DNA of 64,000 nt from contig NZ_LR134352.1 of assembly GCF_900637185.1 (NCBI RefSeq), forward strand, positions 1,612,001 through 1,676,000, written 5' to 3'. Position numbers and translations under genes: made by a program. This DNA is from Nocardia asteroides. GTDB lineage: Bacteria > Actinomycetota > Actinomycetes > Mycobacteriales > Mycobacteriaceae. This document shows, in pieces, positions 1 through 10,012 of the stretch. Within the stretch, counting starts at the first letter, position 1, and every line of letters begins with the position of its first letter. The notes below the pieces were generated by a model. That model saw only the letters and a program-made list of their open reading frames with translations, was not told the DNA's origin and did no database searches.

Positions 1-12
1 GAGTTACGGCGG

Positions 13-43
13 TCGCCCCGGAGTCCGTGTGACTCCGGGGCGA
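13..43 (-). terminator. Hairpin terminator after lycopene cyclase
   Basis: A 12-bp stem (13-24 with 32-43) closes a 7-nt loop. It lies just beyond the stop codon of the minus-strand lycopene cyclase gene at 52. There is no clear T-tract, as is common for actinobacterial terminators. Confidence 0.6.
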
Positions 44-51
44 TCGTCGTC

Positions 52-1221
52 TCAGTGCGTCGGCGCCTCGGCCGGTGCGAACGGGTAGTCGACCCACCGA
101 TCGCGGTTGGTCCAGCCGACCAGGTCGTAGCGCCAGCGGAACGGCCAGGTGTGGGCGACGGTGTTGAACAGGACGGCGCCGAGCGCGGTGTAGTCGGCGT
201 GCGCCGACAGCAGCGCCCGCTGTCCGCGCGGCGACTCGGTGAAGAACGCCTCGAACATGGCGATCGACTGGTCGGTGGTGAGCCTGCCCAGGCCCCACAG
301 CCCGCGCATCCGCATCCAGTACACCGCCCGCGCCTGCCACGGCCACAGTGCCTCGATCGGGTCCCGGCCCTCCTGGACGGCCGCGACGGCGGTGTCGATC
401 AGGGCGAGCGAGTCGGCCACCGAATAGCCGGTGCACGGGTGCATCATCCCGCCGCGCGACCCGAACGGCACGGCGACGGCGGTGCCCTTCTTCGGCGGCG
501 GCTGATCCAGCGGATAGTGGGCGGCCTCGTGCGGTTCGTCCCCGGCGAGCCGGATTCCGTGCGCCGCGAGCCTGCTCAGTGTCCGCTTGCGTAGCTCGTG
601 CTGGGGCATGCCGCCGCGTAGGCCGAGGCTGGTCTCCTCGAAGATCACCGTGCCGTCACCGAGCGGGACCGCGTAGAGGAACGACGGCGGCTCGTCCGGG
701 CCAGCGCCGTTCTCCGGGCGCCAGTCCAGCAGCAGGCCCTCGCCGTCGGCGACCATCGGCGCCGCGGTCTCCGCGTCGACGAAGATGCCGTGCGCCGAGG
801 CGGCCCTGCGCTTGCCGAGCACGGGCAGGCCCCTGGTGTCGAACACCGTCGCGGCCGAGATCACCCGCCCGTTCGCGAGTTCCACCTCGTGCCGGTCGAC
901 CCGTCGCGCCCGCTGCGCGAACACCGTCGCGTCGTCGAGCGCCAGCGCCGCGTGCAACCCCGCCTTGGACAGCACACAGTAGGGCCGCTCGATCCGGTGC
1001 TCGGTCTTGGTCCACACCGTCGGCGCCGCGATCCGCTGCGCGATCACACTCTCCGGCAACCACCCCGGCAGCTCGTCGACCCAGCAGGAGAACGTCGGCG
1101 GAAACAGCCGTTCTGGCCGCGGATCCACCGCCGCCACCCGCAACCCCGCCACCGCGGCGCGATGCGCCAACCCCCGCCCGGCCGGCCCCAACCCCACCAC
1201 GCACACATCGAACTCCCGCAC
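52..1221 (-). CDS. crtL: Lycopene beta-cyclase family protein (CrtL type)
   Basis: Flavoprotein that would close the ends of lycopene to make cyclic carotenoids. The N-terminus has a dinucleotide-binding fold (VVGLGPAGRG). It is followed by a family-typical WVDELP segment and, in the C-terminal half, by GGMMHPCTGYSVA, the second nucleotide-binding motif of CrtL-type cyclases. Length is about 389 residues from the GTG at 1221, close to the family norm. The reading frame stays open to a GTG at 1269, so the start is uncertain; I prefer 1221 because it places the Rossmann motif at the very N-terminus. No other carotenoid gene is visible nearby, so substrate and ring type are inferred from the family alone. 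Confidence 0.8.
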   Translation of the reverse strand: MREFDVCVVGLGPAGRGLAHRAAVAGLRVAAVDPRPERLFPPTFSCWVDELPGWLPESVIAQRIAAPTVWTKTEHRIERPYCVLSKAGLHAALALDDATVFAQRARRVDRHEVELANGRVISAATVFDTRGLPVLGKRRAASAHGIFVDAETAAPMVADGEGLLLDWRPENGAGPDEPPSFLYAVPLGDGTVIFEETSLGLRGGMPQHELRKRTLSRLAAHGIRLAGDEPHEAAHYPLDQPPPKKGTAVAVPFGSRGGMMHPCTGYSVADSLALIDTAVAAVQEGRDPIEALWPWQARAVYWMRMRGLWGLGRLTTDQSIAMFEAFFTESPRGQRALLSAHADYTALGAVLFNTVAHTWPFRWRYDLVGWTNRDRWVDYPFAPAEAPTH

Positions 1222-1291
1222 AACACTCACGCCCGCATTCAAACCGCTGCCCGAATCGGGCGCAAGCACGGTGCGGCGGGGCTCACGTCGG

Positions 1292-2470
1292 TCAGTCCTC
1301 CAGGGCCAGGGCTTGGCGGATGGTGAGGCGGCCCTGGGTTTGCATGAGGGAGCGGCGGTAGATCTTCTCGGCGACGATGACGATGGCGTAGGTGGCCACG
1401 GCCATCAGGGCCAGGGAGACGATGGGTTCCCACCAGGCGGCGGTGCCTTCGGCGAGGCGGCCCGGCATGGCGACGATGGACATGATCGGGACGTAGGAGG
1501 CGATCACGCGGGCGGTGCCGGAGAGGAAGATGCCGGCGAACAGCACGATCATGATGAGCATCGACAGGGGAGTGGCGGTGGATTGCAGGTCCTCGCTGCG
1601 GGTGGCCAGCGCGCCCGCCACCGCCCACAGGCTGGCCAGGGCGAGGAAGCCGACCAGGAAGAACACGATGAACCAGCCCGCCGCACCGGCGATCCGGGCC
1701 AGCTGATCGCCCTGCCCGATGGCGGCCAGCCCGAGCAGCCCCGAGCCCACGAACAGCGCGAGCTGCGCGAACGCCAGCACCGCGTTGCCGAGCACCTTGC
1801 CGATCAGCAACTGCCGCAGCGGCATCGCGCTGGCCAGGATCTCCACGATCCGGTTCTGCTTCTCCTCGACCACGCTCTGCGCGATCGACATCCCGAACAG
1901 CACCGAGGCCACATAGAACAGGAACGCGAACACGAACGCCACGATCTTGGCCAGCCCCGGGTCGACTCCGCCGCGTTCCAGCAGGTCGTAGGTGACCCCG
2001 CCGCCGCGGCCCAGCTCTTCGAGCGACACCCCCGCGGCGGCGGCGTTGCGCTGTACGGCCAGTTGCGCCGCCGCCGCGGTGACATAGGTCGAGGCGTTGT
2101 CGTTCTCGGCGGTCTTGCCGATCAGCGCCCAGCCGCCCGGCACCGGCACCAGCCCGACCTCGACCGCGTCGTCGCGCACCTGCTGTTCGACCGCGGCCCG
2201 ATCCGCCACCGGCCGCGCGACGAACGTGACATCACTGTCGGCCGCCCGCGCCAGCCCGCCCGCCGTCTGCACCACCGCGGCGGTGTCCGGCCCGGTGATC
2301 GCGATCTCGACCTGGTCGGGCCTGCTGCTGACGAACCCGCTGATCGCCAGCGAGGCGACGATGGCCACGATGGTGATCGCGGTCGAGATGAGGAAGTTCC
2401 GATCGCGCAGCTTCACCACGATCTCCCTGGCGGCAACGATCCGCCACACTCCACGTGACGCGGCGTTCAC
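1292..2470 (-). CDS. ABC-2 type transporter permease
   Basis: Membrane subunit of an ABC exporter, 392 aa. One transmembrane helix near the N-terminus (residues about 29-50) precedes a large extracytoplasmic domain of roughly 150 residues. Five or six hydrophobic helices follow in the C-terminal half, the NatB/YhaP-like ABC-2 architecture. The GTG start overlaps the TGA of the upstream ATPase gene in a GTGA arrangement, so the two are translated together. The substrate cannot be read from the sequence; relatives export Na+, peptides or drugs. Confidence 0.85.
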   Translation of the reverse strand: MNAASRGVWRIVAAREIVVKLRDRNFLISTAITIVAIVASLAISGFVSSRPDQVEIAITGPDTAAVVQTAGGLARAADSDVTFVARPVADRAAVEQQVRDDAVEVGLVPVPGGWALIGKTAENDNASTYVTAAAAQLAVQRNAAAAGVSLEELGRGGGVTYDLLERGGVDPGLAKIVAFVFAFLFYVASVLFGMSIAQSVVEEKQNRIVEILASAMPLRQLLIGKVLGNAVLAFAQLALFVGSGLLGLAAIGQGDQLARIAGAAGWFIVFFLVGFLALASLWAVAGALATRSEDLQSTATPLSMLIMIVLFAGIFLSGTARVIASYVPIMSIVAMPGRLAEGTAAWWEPIVSLALMAVATYAIVIVAEKIYRRSLMQTQGRLTIRQALALED

Positions 2471-3345
2471 GCCGTCACCTCCCGGTAGATCTCGGCGACC
2501 GTCGGCCGCAGTTCAGCGAACTCGCGGACCGATCCCCGTGCCAGCGCCGCGGTGAGCACCGCGTCGGCGTCGACGCCGTCGAGCTCGAGCACCGCCGCCG
2601 ACCCGTTGGTCTCCAGCACCCGCACCCCGGCGAAGTCCCGCAACCACGCCGGATCACCGTCGACCACCAGCCGGTACCGCACCGTGCTCCCGGCCCGCAG
2701 CGACGCCACCGTGCCCTGCCCGACGACCCGTCCGCCGGCCAGGATCACCAGCTGATCGCACAGCCGCTCCACCAGATCCAGCTGATGCGAGGAGAACAGC
2801 ACCGGCACCCCCAGCGCGGCGTATTCACGCAGCAGCTCGGCCATCGAATCCACCGCGACGGGATCGAGCCCGGAGAACGGCTCGTCCAGGATCAGCGCGC
2901 TGGGCTGCGCGATCACCGCCGCCGCGATCTGCACGCGCTGCTGATTACCCAGCGACAGCGACTCGAGCTTGTCCTTGGCCCGCTCGCCCAGCCCGAACCG
3001 CTCCAGCAGCTGCGCGGCCCGCGCCTTGGCCTCGCCCGCGCCCAGCCCGCGCAGCCGGGCCAGATAGACGAGCTGATCGAGCACCGGCTGCTTGGGATAG
3101 AGCCCGCGCTCCTCGGGCATGTACCCGAAGGAACGCCGGTCCGCGGCGGTCGCGGGCCTGCCGTTCCATCGGACCTCGCCCCCGTGCACGGCCAGCACGC
3201 CCATGATCATCCGCATGGTGGTGGTCTTGCCTGCCCCGTTGCCACCGACGAAACCGGTGAGTTCCCCCGGTGGCACGGCGAACGACACGTCGTCGACCGC
3301 GACGTTCGCGCCGAAGCGCCGGACCAGCTGCGCGACTTCCAACAT
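2467..3345 (-). CDS. ABC transporter ATP-binding protein
   Basis: Cytoplasmic ATPase that powers the permease encoded next to it. Walker A (GGNGAGKTT) lies near residue 35. The signature is LSLGNQQR, with asparagine where a canonical LSGGQ has the second glycine. Walker B is ALILDEPFSGLD, followed by the H-loop SSHQLD. About 80 further C-terminal residues form the accessory domain typical of drug and NatA-type ATPases. I place the start at the ATG at 3345 (about 292 aa) because GGGGAG lies five bases upstream. A GTG at 3375 would add ten unlikely residues. Confidence 0.88.
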   Translation of the reverse strand: MLEVAQLVRRFGANVAVDDVSFAVPPGELTGFVGGNGAGKTTTMRMIMGVLAVHGGEVRWNGRPATAADRRSFGYMPEERGLYPKQPVLDQLVYLARLRGLGAGEAKARAAQLLERFGLGERAKDKLESLSLGNQQRVQIAAAVIAQPSALILDEPFSGLDPVAVDSMAELLREYAALGVPVLFSSHQLDLVERLCDQLVILAGGRVVGQGTVASLRAGSTVRYRLVVDGDPAWLRDFAGVRVLETNGSAAVLELDGVDADAVLTAALARGSVREFAELRPTVAEIYREVTA

Positions 3346-3416
3346 CGAACTCCCCGTCTGTTGTCGTCTCGCCACAACCGTACCGATCCAACGCTTTTCG
3401 GGGCCGCAAGTTCAGG

Positions 3417-3893
3417 TCAGCGCGGCGTGACCCAGGTGGTGATGTCGGCGTGCACGACCTCGACGCCGTCCTTGTCGTAGATCGAGACGGGCACGGTCAG
3501 TTCGGTGCCCTCGGTGATCGCGGCGAAGTCGGGGACCTCGGCCAGCCGGGCCACCGCGCGCAGCCCGGATTCGGCCTTGGCCAGGTACTGCACGTTCATC
3601 GCCTTGGGGATCCAGCGGTGGGTGGTGGGGACGGTGGCCTCGCTGAGCATGCCCATCGCCACCTCGGCCAGGTTGCAGGCCGCGATCGCGTGGAAGGTGC
3701 CCAGATGGTTGTGGATGCCGAACCACTTGGGCGAGGTCACCTCGCAGATGCCGGGTTCGAGCCGCACCACCTGCGGCAGCACGGTGCCGAAGTAGGGGAC
3801 CCGGGCGACCATGCCGAGCGAGAACAGTGTGTGCCCGAGCCGGTTGTCGGGCAGTTTCTTCCAGCCGCGGTACGTCGCGGTTTCCTGTGCCAT
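3417..3893 (-). CDS. DUF4442 hotdog-fold (thioesterase-like) protein
   Basis: 158-aa protein of the DUF4442 family, a hotdog fold related to acyl-CoA thioesterases. The segment GIHNHLGTFHAIAACNLAEVAMG (residues about 60-82; central helix with N-H-x-G) is the diagnostic part, and it is followed by basic beta-strand sequence. No catalytic activity has been shown for the family as far as I know, so an acyl-CoA or acyl-ACP role is inference. A 6-bp inverted repeat sits just upstream of the start codon and suggests control by a small repressor. Confidence 0.75.
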   Translation of the reverse strand: MAQETATYRGWKKLPDNRLGHTLFSLGMVARVPYFGTVLPQVVRLEPGICEVTSPKWFGIHNHLGTFHAIAACNLAEVAMGMLSEATVPTTHRWIPKAMNVQYLAKAESGLRAVARLAEVPDFAAITEGTELTVPVSIYDKDGVEVVHADITTWVTPR

Positions 3894-3901
3894 GTCCGTA
3901 T

Positions 3902-3917
3902 CTTACTCAAAAGTAAG
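3902..3917. promoter_or_regulatory. Candidate operator: CTTACT-N4-AGTAAG
   Basis: Perfect 6-bp inverted repeat with a 4-bp spacer, ending 9 bp upstream of the DUF4442 start codon. The size and position suit a TetR- or GntR-type repressor. No regulator gene lies beside it. Confidence 0.4.
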
Positions 3918-4046
3918 GTAGCGCGGAACCCGCCGCGGGCGAGCTCCGGCAGCACGCCAGCTACCATGGGTCGGCACAGCTCGATCGGCGGTGCGGTCCA
4001 GGTAGACGCCCCCGCGGGGCGTGATCGATACCTCATGACCCCCGAT

Positions 4047-4076
4047 TTGAAGACCGTCGACGGCATGGTGCATACT
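4047..4076 (+). promoter_or_regulatory. Promoter of the rpsJ (S10) operon
   Basis: TTGAAG at 4047-4052 and CATACT at 4071-4076, spaced 18 bp, resemble a housekeeping sigma-A promoter. The sequence GGGTTGCCT starts five bases after the -10. The same element at the same offset follows the other two ribosomal promoters in the window. Transcription from here would give a leader of about 340 nt. Confidence 0.6.
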
Positions 4077-4082
4077 GTTCGG

Positions 4083-4421
4083 GTTGCCTTGCACAGGATC
4101 ATGTCTTTTCTCCGGAGGAGACGGGTCGAGTCGGGCGAGCAGTAGTTTGTGTCCCGCCGGTTTGCCGGTGTGGATACGTCCGGAACCACGTTCCAGGCCA
4201 AGGGTGAGCAAGTGACCGGGGCTGAAGAATGAGCGAAAAGGCGACACGCCCGACCGCGTGGGCCGGAGAACCATGACAGATGAACAGCGGCGAGGACTGG
4301 GCGGTGCCCGGTTGCGGTCTCCAAACTGAGACGTCTTCGTGTGTTCGGGCTGTGCAAATGAGGGTGGTGCAGGAGCCAGCTCCTGTGACCACGAAGGAAA
4401 GCGGAGAAAAGGACACTTAGC
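4083..4421 (+). promoter_or_regulatory. Long 5' leader of the S10 operon with short ORFs
   Basis: About 340 nt between the predicted start site and rpsJ hold no recognised gene. Four short ORFs are visible: 4100-4144 (14 aa), 4229-4276 (15 aa), 4273-4329 (18 aa, preceded by GGAG) and 4358-4420 (20 aa). The second and third overlap as ATGA. The last stops at TAG 4418-4420, one base before the rpsJ GTG. A small hairpin (CAGGAG-CCAG-CTCCTG, 4370-4385) precedes the rpsJ ribosome-binding site. Translation of any of these ORFs is untested. Confidence 0.4.
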
Positions 4422-4727
4422 GTGGCGGGACAAAAGATCCGCATCAGGCTCAAGGCCTATGACCACGAGGCGATCGACGCGTCTGCGCGCAAGATCGTGG
4501 AGACGGTGACCCGCACTGGCGCCCGTGTGGTCGGGCCTGTGCCGTTGCCCACCGAGAAGAACGTGTACTGCGTCATCCGTTCGCCGCACAAGTACAAGGA
4601 CTCGCGCGAACACTTCGAGATGCGTACGCACAAGCGCCTCATCGACATCCTCGACCCGACGCCGAAGACGGTCGACGCGCTCATGCGCATCGACCTGCCG
4701 GCCAGCGTCGACGTCAACATTCAGTGA
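4422..4727 (+). CDS. rpsJ: 30S ribosomal protein S10
   Basis: Small-subunit protein uS10, 101 aa, the usual actinobacterial length, starting [14 protein letters not shown] after fMet-Ala. It binds the head of the 30S subunit and, with NusB, takes part in antitermination. GTG start with GGAGAAAAGGA upstream. First gene of the first ribosomal block; 14 bp separate it from rplC. Confidence 0.99.
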   Translation: MAGQKIRIRLKAYDHEAIDASARKIVETVTRTGARVVGPVPLPTEKNVYCVIRSPHKYKDSREHFEMRTHKRLIDILDPTPKTVDALMRIDLPASVDVNIQ

Positions 4728-4741
4728 CGGGGACTCGAGAT

Positions 4742-5407
4742 ATGACTGACAACAAGAACCGGCCCGCAGCCGGCATCCTGGGCACCAAGCTCGGCATGAC
4801 CCAGGTCTTCGACGAGAAGAACCGCGTCGTCCCGGTCACCGTCATCAAGGCGGGCCCGAACGTGGTCACCCAGATCCGCACCGTGGAGCGCGACGGCTAC
4901 TCGGCCGTGCAGATCGCTTTCGGCGCCATCGACCCGCGCAAGGTGAACAAGCCGACTTCCGGCCAGTTCGCCAAGGCCGGTGTCACCCCGCGCCGCCACG
5001 TCACCGAGATCCGCGTCGCGGATGCCTCCACCTTCGAGGTCGGCCAGGAGCTCTCCGCCGACGTCTTCGAAGAGGGCACCTACGTCGACGTGACCGGCAT
5101 CAGCAAGGGCAAGGGCTTCGCCGGCACCATGAAGCGTCACGGCTTCAAGGGCCAGGGCGCCTCGCACGGTGCGCAGGCTGTGCACCGTCGTCCGGGCTCG
5201 ATCGGTGGCTGCGCCACTCCCGGCCGCGTGTTCAAGGGCATGCGCATGTCGGGCCGTATGGGTAACGACCGCGTCACCACGCAGAACCTCTCGGTTCACA
5301 AGGTCGACGCCGAGAACGGCCTGCTCCTGGTCAAGGGTGCCATCCCGGGCCGCAAGGGCAACGTCGTGATCGTCAAGAGCGCCGTGAAGGGTGGTGCGCA
5401 CGCATGA
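4742..5407 (+). CDS. rplC: 50S ribosomal protein L3
   Basis: uL3, 221 aa from the ATG at 4742 (a GTG at 4724 would extend it by six residues into the rpsJ stop, which is unlikely). It shows the conserved [15 protein letters not shown] start and the [21 protein letters not shown] loop that reaches the peptidyl-transferase centre. Its end overlaps rplD by four bases (ATGA), indicating coupled translation. Confidence 0.99.
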   Translation: MTDNKNRPAAGILGTKLGMTQVFDEKNRVVPVTVIKAGPNVVTQIRTVERDGYSAVQIAFGAIDPRKVNKPTSGQFAKAGVTPRRHVTEIRVADASTFEVGQELSADVFEEGTYVDVTGISKGKGFAGTMKRHGFKGQGASHGAQAVHRRPGSIGGCATPGRVFKGMRMSGRMGNDRVTTQNLSVHKVDAENGLLLVKGAIPGRKGNVVIVKSAVKGGAHA

Positions 5408-6078
5408 CCAGCCTCGACAAGAAGGCCAACCTGACGCTGACCGTGAAGGCCGCAGGCGGCAAGACCGAAGGCACCGTCGAACTCCCCGCGGAGATCTTCG
5501 ACGTGACCGCCAACGTCGCGCTGATGCACCAGGTCGTCATCGCGCAGCTGGCCGCCGCTCGCCAGGGCACCCACGCCACGAAGACTCGTGGTCAGGTCTC
5601 CGGTGGTGGCAAGAAGCCGTACCGCCAGAAGGGCACCGGCCGCGCCCGCCAGGGCTCGACCCGTGCGCCGCAGTTCGCCGGCGGTGGCACCGTCCACGGC
5701 CCGCAGCCGCGTGACTACAGCCAGCGGACCCCCAAGAAGATGAAGGCCGCCGCCCTGCGTGGCGCCCTGTCCGACCGGGCCCGCAACGAGCGCATCCACG
5801 TGATCACCGAGCTGGTCGCGGGTCAGACCCCGTCGACCAAGGCCGCCAAGAGCTTCCTGTCCGAGCTGTCGGACCGCAAGAAGTTCCTGGTCGTCGTCGG
5901 TCGCGAGGACGTCGCCGCGTGGAAGAGCGTGGCGAACCTGCAGAACGTGCTGCCGATCGCCCCGGATCAGCTCAACACCTACGACGTCCTCAACAGCGAC
6001 GAACTGGTGTTCAGCGTCGAGGCCCTGAACGCGTTCGTTCACGGTCCCGCCGAGGCGGCCCAGGAGGAGAGCAAGTGA
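5404..6078 (+). CDS. rplD: 50S ribosomal protein L4
   Basis: uL4, 224 aa, lining the peptide exit tunnel. The internal loop [24 protein letters not shown] (residues about 59-82) is the conserved tunnel extension. In gamma-proteobacteria L4 represses the S10 operon; whether it does so in actinobacteria cannot be read here. Overlaps both rplC and rplW by about four bases. Confidence 0.99.
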   Translation: MTSLDKKANLTLTVKAAGGKTEGTVELPAEIFDVTANVALMHQVVIAQLAAARQGTHATKTRGQVSGGGKKPYRQKGTGRARQGSTRAPQFAGGGTVHGPQPRDYSQRTPKKMKAAALRGALSDRARNERIHVITELVAGQTPSTKAAKSFLSELSDRKKFLVVVGREDVAAWKSVANLQNVLPIAPDQLNTYDVLNSDELVFSVEALNAFVHGPAEAAQEESK

Positions 6079-6380
6079 GCACCATCGCCGACCCCCGCGA
6101 CATCCTGCTCGCACCGGTCATCTCGGAGAAGTCCTACGGACTGATCGAGGAAGGCACCTACACCTTCCTGGTGCACCCGGATTCGAACAAGACGCAGATC
6201 AAGATCGCCGTCGAGAAGGTTTTCGGCGTCAAGGTCACCAGCGTCAACACCGCCAACCGTCAGGGCAAGCGCAAGCGGACCCGCTTCGGTTACGGCAAGC
6301 GCAAGGACACCAAGCGCGCGCTCGTGACCATCTCGGCCGACAGCAAGCCCATCGAGATCTTCGGAGGCCCGGTCGCGTAA
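6075..6380 (+). CDS. rplW: 50S ribosomal protein L23
   Basis: uL23, 101 aa, at the exit of the tunnel where SRP and trigger factor dock. The GTG at 6075 overlaps the rplD stop as GTGA and has GGAGGAG just upstream; the open frame continues further 5' but would run inside rplD. The basic [19 protein letters not shown] stretch is typical. Confidence 0.98.
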   Translation: MSTIADPRDILLAPVISEKSYGLIEEGTYTFLVHPDSNKTQIKIAVEKVFGVKVTSVNTANRQGKRKRTRFGYGKRKDTKRALVTISADSKPIEIFGGPVA

Positions 6381-6413
6381 GCGGCTGGTCATCCAGAAAG
6401 TAGAGAAGAACTC

Positions 6414-7250
6414 ATGGCAATCCGTAAGTACAAGCCGACAACGCCGGGCCGTCGTGGCTCCAGCGTCTCGGACTTCGCCGAGATCACCCGGTCGACGCCG
6501 GAGAAGTCGCTGCTGCGCCCGCTCACCAAGTCCGGTGGTCGTAACGCGCACGGTCGCATCACCACGCGTCACCGCGGTGGCGGTCACAAGCGTGCCTACC
6601 GTGTCATCGACTTCCGTCGCCTGGACAAGGACGGCATCCCGGCCAAGGTCGCGCACATCGAGTACGACCCCAACCGCACCGCCAACATCGCTCTGCTGCA
6701 CTTCGCCGACGGCGAGAAGCGCTACATCATCGCGCCGAAGGGCATCCAGCAGGGCAGCCCGATCGAGTCCGGCCCCACGGCCGACATCAAGCCGGGCAAC
6801 AACCTGCCGCTGCGCAACATCCCGACCGGTACCACGATCCACAACGTGGAGCTGCGTCCGGGCGGCGGCGCCAAGATGGCCCGTGCCGCAGGCATGAGCA
6901 TCCAGCTGCTGGGCAAGGAAGGGCCGTACGCGACCCTGCGTATGCCCTCCGGTGAAATCCGCCGTGTCGACGTGCGCTGCCGCGCCACCGTCGGCGAGGT
7001 CGGCAACGCCGAGCAGTCGAACATCAACTGGGGCAAGGCCGGCCGTATGCGCTGGAAGGGCCGCCGTCCCACCGTCCGTGGTGTCGTCATGAACCCGGTC
7101 GACCACCCGCACGGTGGTGGTGAGGGTAAGACCTCCGGTGGTCGCCACCCGGTCTCCCCGTGGGGTCAGCCTGAGGGCCGCACCCGCAAGCCCAACCGTC
7201 CGAGCGACAAGCTCATCGTCCGCCGCCGCAAGACCGGCAAGAAGCGCTAA
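6414..7250 (+). CDS. rplB: 50S ribosomal protein L2
   Basis: uL2, 278 aa, essential for peptidyl-transferase activity and subunit joining. The C-terminal [13 protein letters not shown] motif carries the conserved histidine near the catalytic centre. A 33-bp gap to rplW contains a ribosome-binding site (AGAGAAG). A 14-bp gap leads to rpsS. Confidence 0.99.
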   Translation: MAIRKYKPTTPGRRGSSVSDFAEITRSTPEKSLLRPLTKSGGRNAHGRITTRHRGGGHKRAYRVIDFRRLDKDGIPAKVAHIEYDPNRTANIALLHFADGEKRYIIAPKGIQQGSPIESGPTADIKPGNNLPLRNIPTGTTIHNVELRPGGGAKMARAAGMSIQLLGKEGPYATLRMPSGEIRRVDVRCRATVGEVGNAEQSNINWGKAGRMRWKGRRPTVRGVVMNPVDHPHGGGEGKTSGGRHPVSPWGQPEGRTRKPNRPSDKLIVRRRKTGKKR

Positions 7251-7264
7251 GGAGGAGGTAAGAA

Positions 7265-7546
7265 ATGCCACGCAGCCTCAAGAAGGGCCCGTTCGTCGAC
7301 GACCACCTCCTCGCGAAGGTGGACGTGCAGAACGAGAAGGGCACGAAGCAGGTCATCAAGACCTGGTCGCGTCGCTCGACCATCATCCCCGATTTCATCG
7401 GCCACACTTTCGCCGTCCACGACGGTCGCAAGCATGTCCCGGTGTTCGTGTCGGACAACATGGTCGGCCACAAGCTCGGTGAGTTCGCGCCGACCAGGAC
7501 GTTCAAGAGCCACGTCAAGGACGACCGGAAGAGCAAGCGGCGATGA
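7265..7546 (+). CDS. rpsS: 30S ribosomal protein S19
   Basis: uS19, 93 aa, in the 30S head. It opens [14 protein letters not shown] and contains the family segment [20 protein letters not shown]. The site GGAGGAGGT precedes the ATG. The stop overlaps the rplV start (ATGA). Confidence 0.99.
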   Translation: MPRSLKKGPFVDDHLLAKVDVQNEKGTKQVIKTWSRRSTIIPDFIGHTFAVHDGRKHVPVFVSDNMVGHKLGEFAPTRTFKSHVKDDRKSKRR

Positions 7547-7956
7547 CTGAAACCAACACCGAAACGGTTCAGAACCCGACTGCCCGCGCTACCGCCAAGC
7601 ACGTGCGGGTCACCCCGATGAAGGCGCGTCGCGTCGTGGACCTGGTCCGCGGCAAGCGCGTCGAGGACGCCCTGGCGATCCTGAAGTTCGCGCCGCAGGC
7701 CGCGAGCGAGCCGGTCGCCAAGGTCGTGGCCAGTGCCGCGGCGAACGCCGAGAACAACCTCGGCCTGAACCCGGCCACCCTGGTCATCTCGACCGCGTTC
7801 GTCGACGAGGGTGCCACCATGAAGCGTTTCCAGCCGCGGGCCCAGGGCCGCGCGTTCCGGATCCGCAAGCGCACCAGCCACATCACCATCGAGGTCGAGA
7901 GCGTGCCCACTGCCGGCGCTGCCACTCGTAGCCGCCGGAAGGGAGGGGCAAAGTAA
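7543..7956 (+). CDS. rplV: 50S ribosomal protein L22
   Basis: uL22, 137 aa, a tunnel-wall protein. [20 protein letters not shown] (residues about 19-38) and the C-terminal hairpin with [15 protein letters not shown] are conserved. The last residues RSRRKGGAK form a basic tail. The rpsC ATG follows directly on the stop codon. Confidence 0.99.
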   Translation: MTETNTETVQNPTARATAKHVRVTPMKARRVVDLVRGKRVEDALAILKFAPQAASEPVAKVVASAAANAENNLGLNPATLVISTAFVDEGATMKRFQPRAQGRAFRIRKRTSHITIEVESVPTAGAATRSRRKGGAK

Positions 7957-8751
<795 letters not shown>

Positions 8752-8754
8752 CGC

Positions 8755-9171
8755 ATGCTGATGCCCCGTCGCGTCAAGCACCGCAAGCAGCACCACCCGT
8801 CCCGCTCCGGCATGTCCAAGGGCGGCACCGCGGTGGCGTTCGGTGAGTACGGCATCCAGGCTCTCGAGCCCGCCTACGTCACCAACCGTCAGATCGAGTC
8901 GGCGCGTATCGCGATGACCCGCCACATCAAGCGTGGCGGCAAGATCTGGATCAACATCTACCCCGACCGCCCGCTCACCAAGAAGCCTGCCGAGACCCGC
9001 ATGGGTTCCGGTAAGGGTTCGCCGGAGTGGTGGGTCGCGAACGTGAAGCCCGGTCGGGTCATGTTCGAGATGTCTTACCCGAACGAGGAGATCGCTCGCG
9101 AGGCCCTGCGTCGCGCGATGCACAAGCTCCCGATGAAGTGCAGGATCGTGACCAGGGAGGAGCAGTTCTGA
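8755..9171 (+). CDS. rplP: 50S ribosomal protein L16
   Basis: uL16, 138 aa, which organises the A-site tRNA path. The opening [14 protein letters not shown] and the later [19 protein letters not shown] segment are diagnostic; the arginine in the latter region is the one hydroxylated in some bacteria. Its stop codon shares one base with the rpmC ATG. Confidence 0.99.
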   Translation: MLMPRRVKHRKQHHPSRSGMSKGGTAVAFGEYGIQALEPAYVTNRQIESARIAMTRHIKRGGKIWINIYPDRPLTKKPAETRMGSGKGSPEWWVANVKPGRVMFEMSYPNEEIAREALRRAMHKLPMKCRIVTREEQF

Positions 9172-9410
9172 TGGCTACCGGAACACCGGCCGCAGAGCTC
9201 CGCGAGCTCAACGAAGAAGAGCTCGTGGCCAAACTGCGCGAGAGCAAGGAAGAGCTCTTCAACCTGCGCTTCCAGATGGCGACGGGTCAGCTCGACAACA
9301 ACCGTCGTCTGCGCGTCGTCCGCCACGAGATCGCGCGCATCTACACGGTCATGCGTGAGCGCGAGCTCGGCCTGGCCACGGCACCCGCTGGCAAGGGAGA
9401 CGCGGCATGA
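9171..9410 (+). CDS. rpmC: 50S ribosomal protein L29
   Basis: uL29, 79 aa, a two-helix protein next to L23 at the tunnel exit. The start is the ATG at 9171, which overlaps the rplP TGA by one base and has AGGGAGGAG upstream. The sequence [20 protein letters not shown] and [15 protein letters not shown] are typical. It overlaps rpsQ by four bases. Confidence 0.98.
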   Translation: MATGTPAAELRELNEEELVAKLRESKEELFNLRFQMATGQLDNNRRLRVVRHEIARIYTVMRERELGLATAPAGKGDAA

Positions 9411-9676
9411 GCGAGAACCAGGAAGAGCGCAACAGCCGCAAGGTACGCAGCGGCTACGTCGTCTCGGACAAGATGAACAAGACGATCGTCGTCGAGCTGG
9501 AAGACCGTCACCGGCACCCGCTCTACGGCAAGATCATTCGCACCACCTCCAAGGTGAAGGCGCATGACGAGAACGAGATCGCCGGCGTCGGCGACCGCGT
9601 TCAGCTGATGGAGACCCGTCCGCTGTCGGCCACCAAGCGCTGGCGTCTGGTCGAGGTCCTGGAGAAGGCCAAGTAA
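9407..9676 (+). CDS. rpsQ: 30S ribosomal protein S17
   Basis: uS17, 89 aa, an OB-fold protein that binds 16S rRNA early in assembly. [19 protein letters not shown] is the conserved strand pair. In many bacteria rplN follows directly; here a terminator follows and rplN lies 45.6 kb away. Confidence 0.99.
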   Translation: MSENQEERNSRKVRSGYVVSDKMNKTIVVELEDRHRHPLYGKIIRTTSKVKAHDENEIAGVGDRVQLMETRPLSATKRWRLVEVLEKAK

Positions 9677-9709
9677 GGTCCCTCCTCGATCCATCGAGAT
9701 CGTTACCAC

Positions 9710-9741
9710 GAAGGCCCGTTTCCCCTGGGAAGCGGGCCTTC
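9710..9741 (+). terminator. Terminator closing the rpsJ-rpsQ block
   Basis: A 9-bp perfect stem (GAAGGCCCG with CGGGCCTTC), extended inward by a wobble pair and four or five more pairs, lies 34 bp after the rpsQ stop and is followed by GTCAT. It makes this block a transcription unit of its own. Confidence 0.8.
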
Positions 9742-9787
9742 GTCATACCCGGACATGGAGTGGTGTCACCTTTGATACCATGGGCGA

Positions 9788-10012
9788 ATGGCATGGACCA
9801 TGCGATTGACCGACGAGGAAGAGGCGGCGCTCGCAGCGCAAGCCGAGGACGAGGGTCGGTCGAAGAACGAGATCATGCGCGACGCCCTGCGGGCTTACCT
9901 GCTGCGCAACCGGATCTGGGAAACCCCGCTCCTCGGTGACGACGAGACGTTCGACCTCGGCGGGCCGATCGGCAAGGACGACATTCATGATGCGATGAAC
10001 CGGTCCGCATGA
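9788..10012 (+). CDS. vapB: Ribbon-helix-helix antitoxin (VapB-like)
   Basis: 74-aa protein with an N-terminal ribbon-helix-helix: strand MRLTDEEEAALAAQAEDEGR, then SKNEIMRDALRAYL. The acidic C-terminal tail (FDLGGPIGKDDIHDAMN) would wrap around the toxin. As in most type II systems it should neutralise the PIN toxin encoded just downstream and repress its own promoter. Start and stop overlap the toxin gene as ATGA. It is the first gene after the S10-block terminator. Confidence 0.85.
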   Translation: MAWTMRLTDEEEAALAAQAEDEGRSKNEIMRDALRAYLLRNRIWETPLLGDDETFDLGGPIGKDDIHDAMNRSA

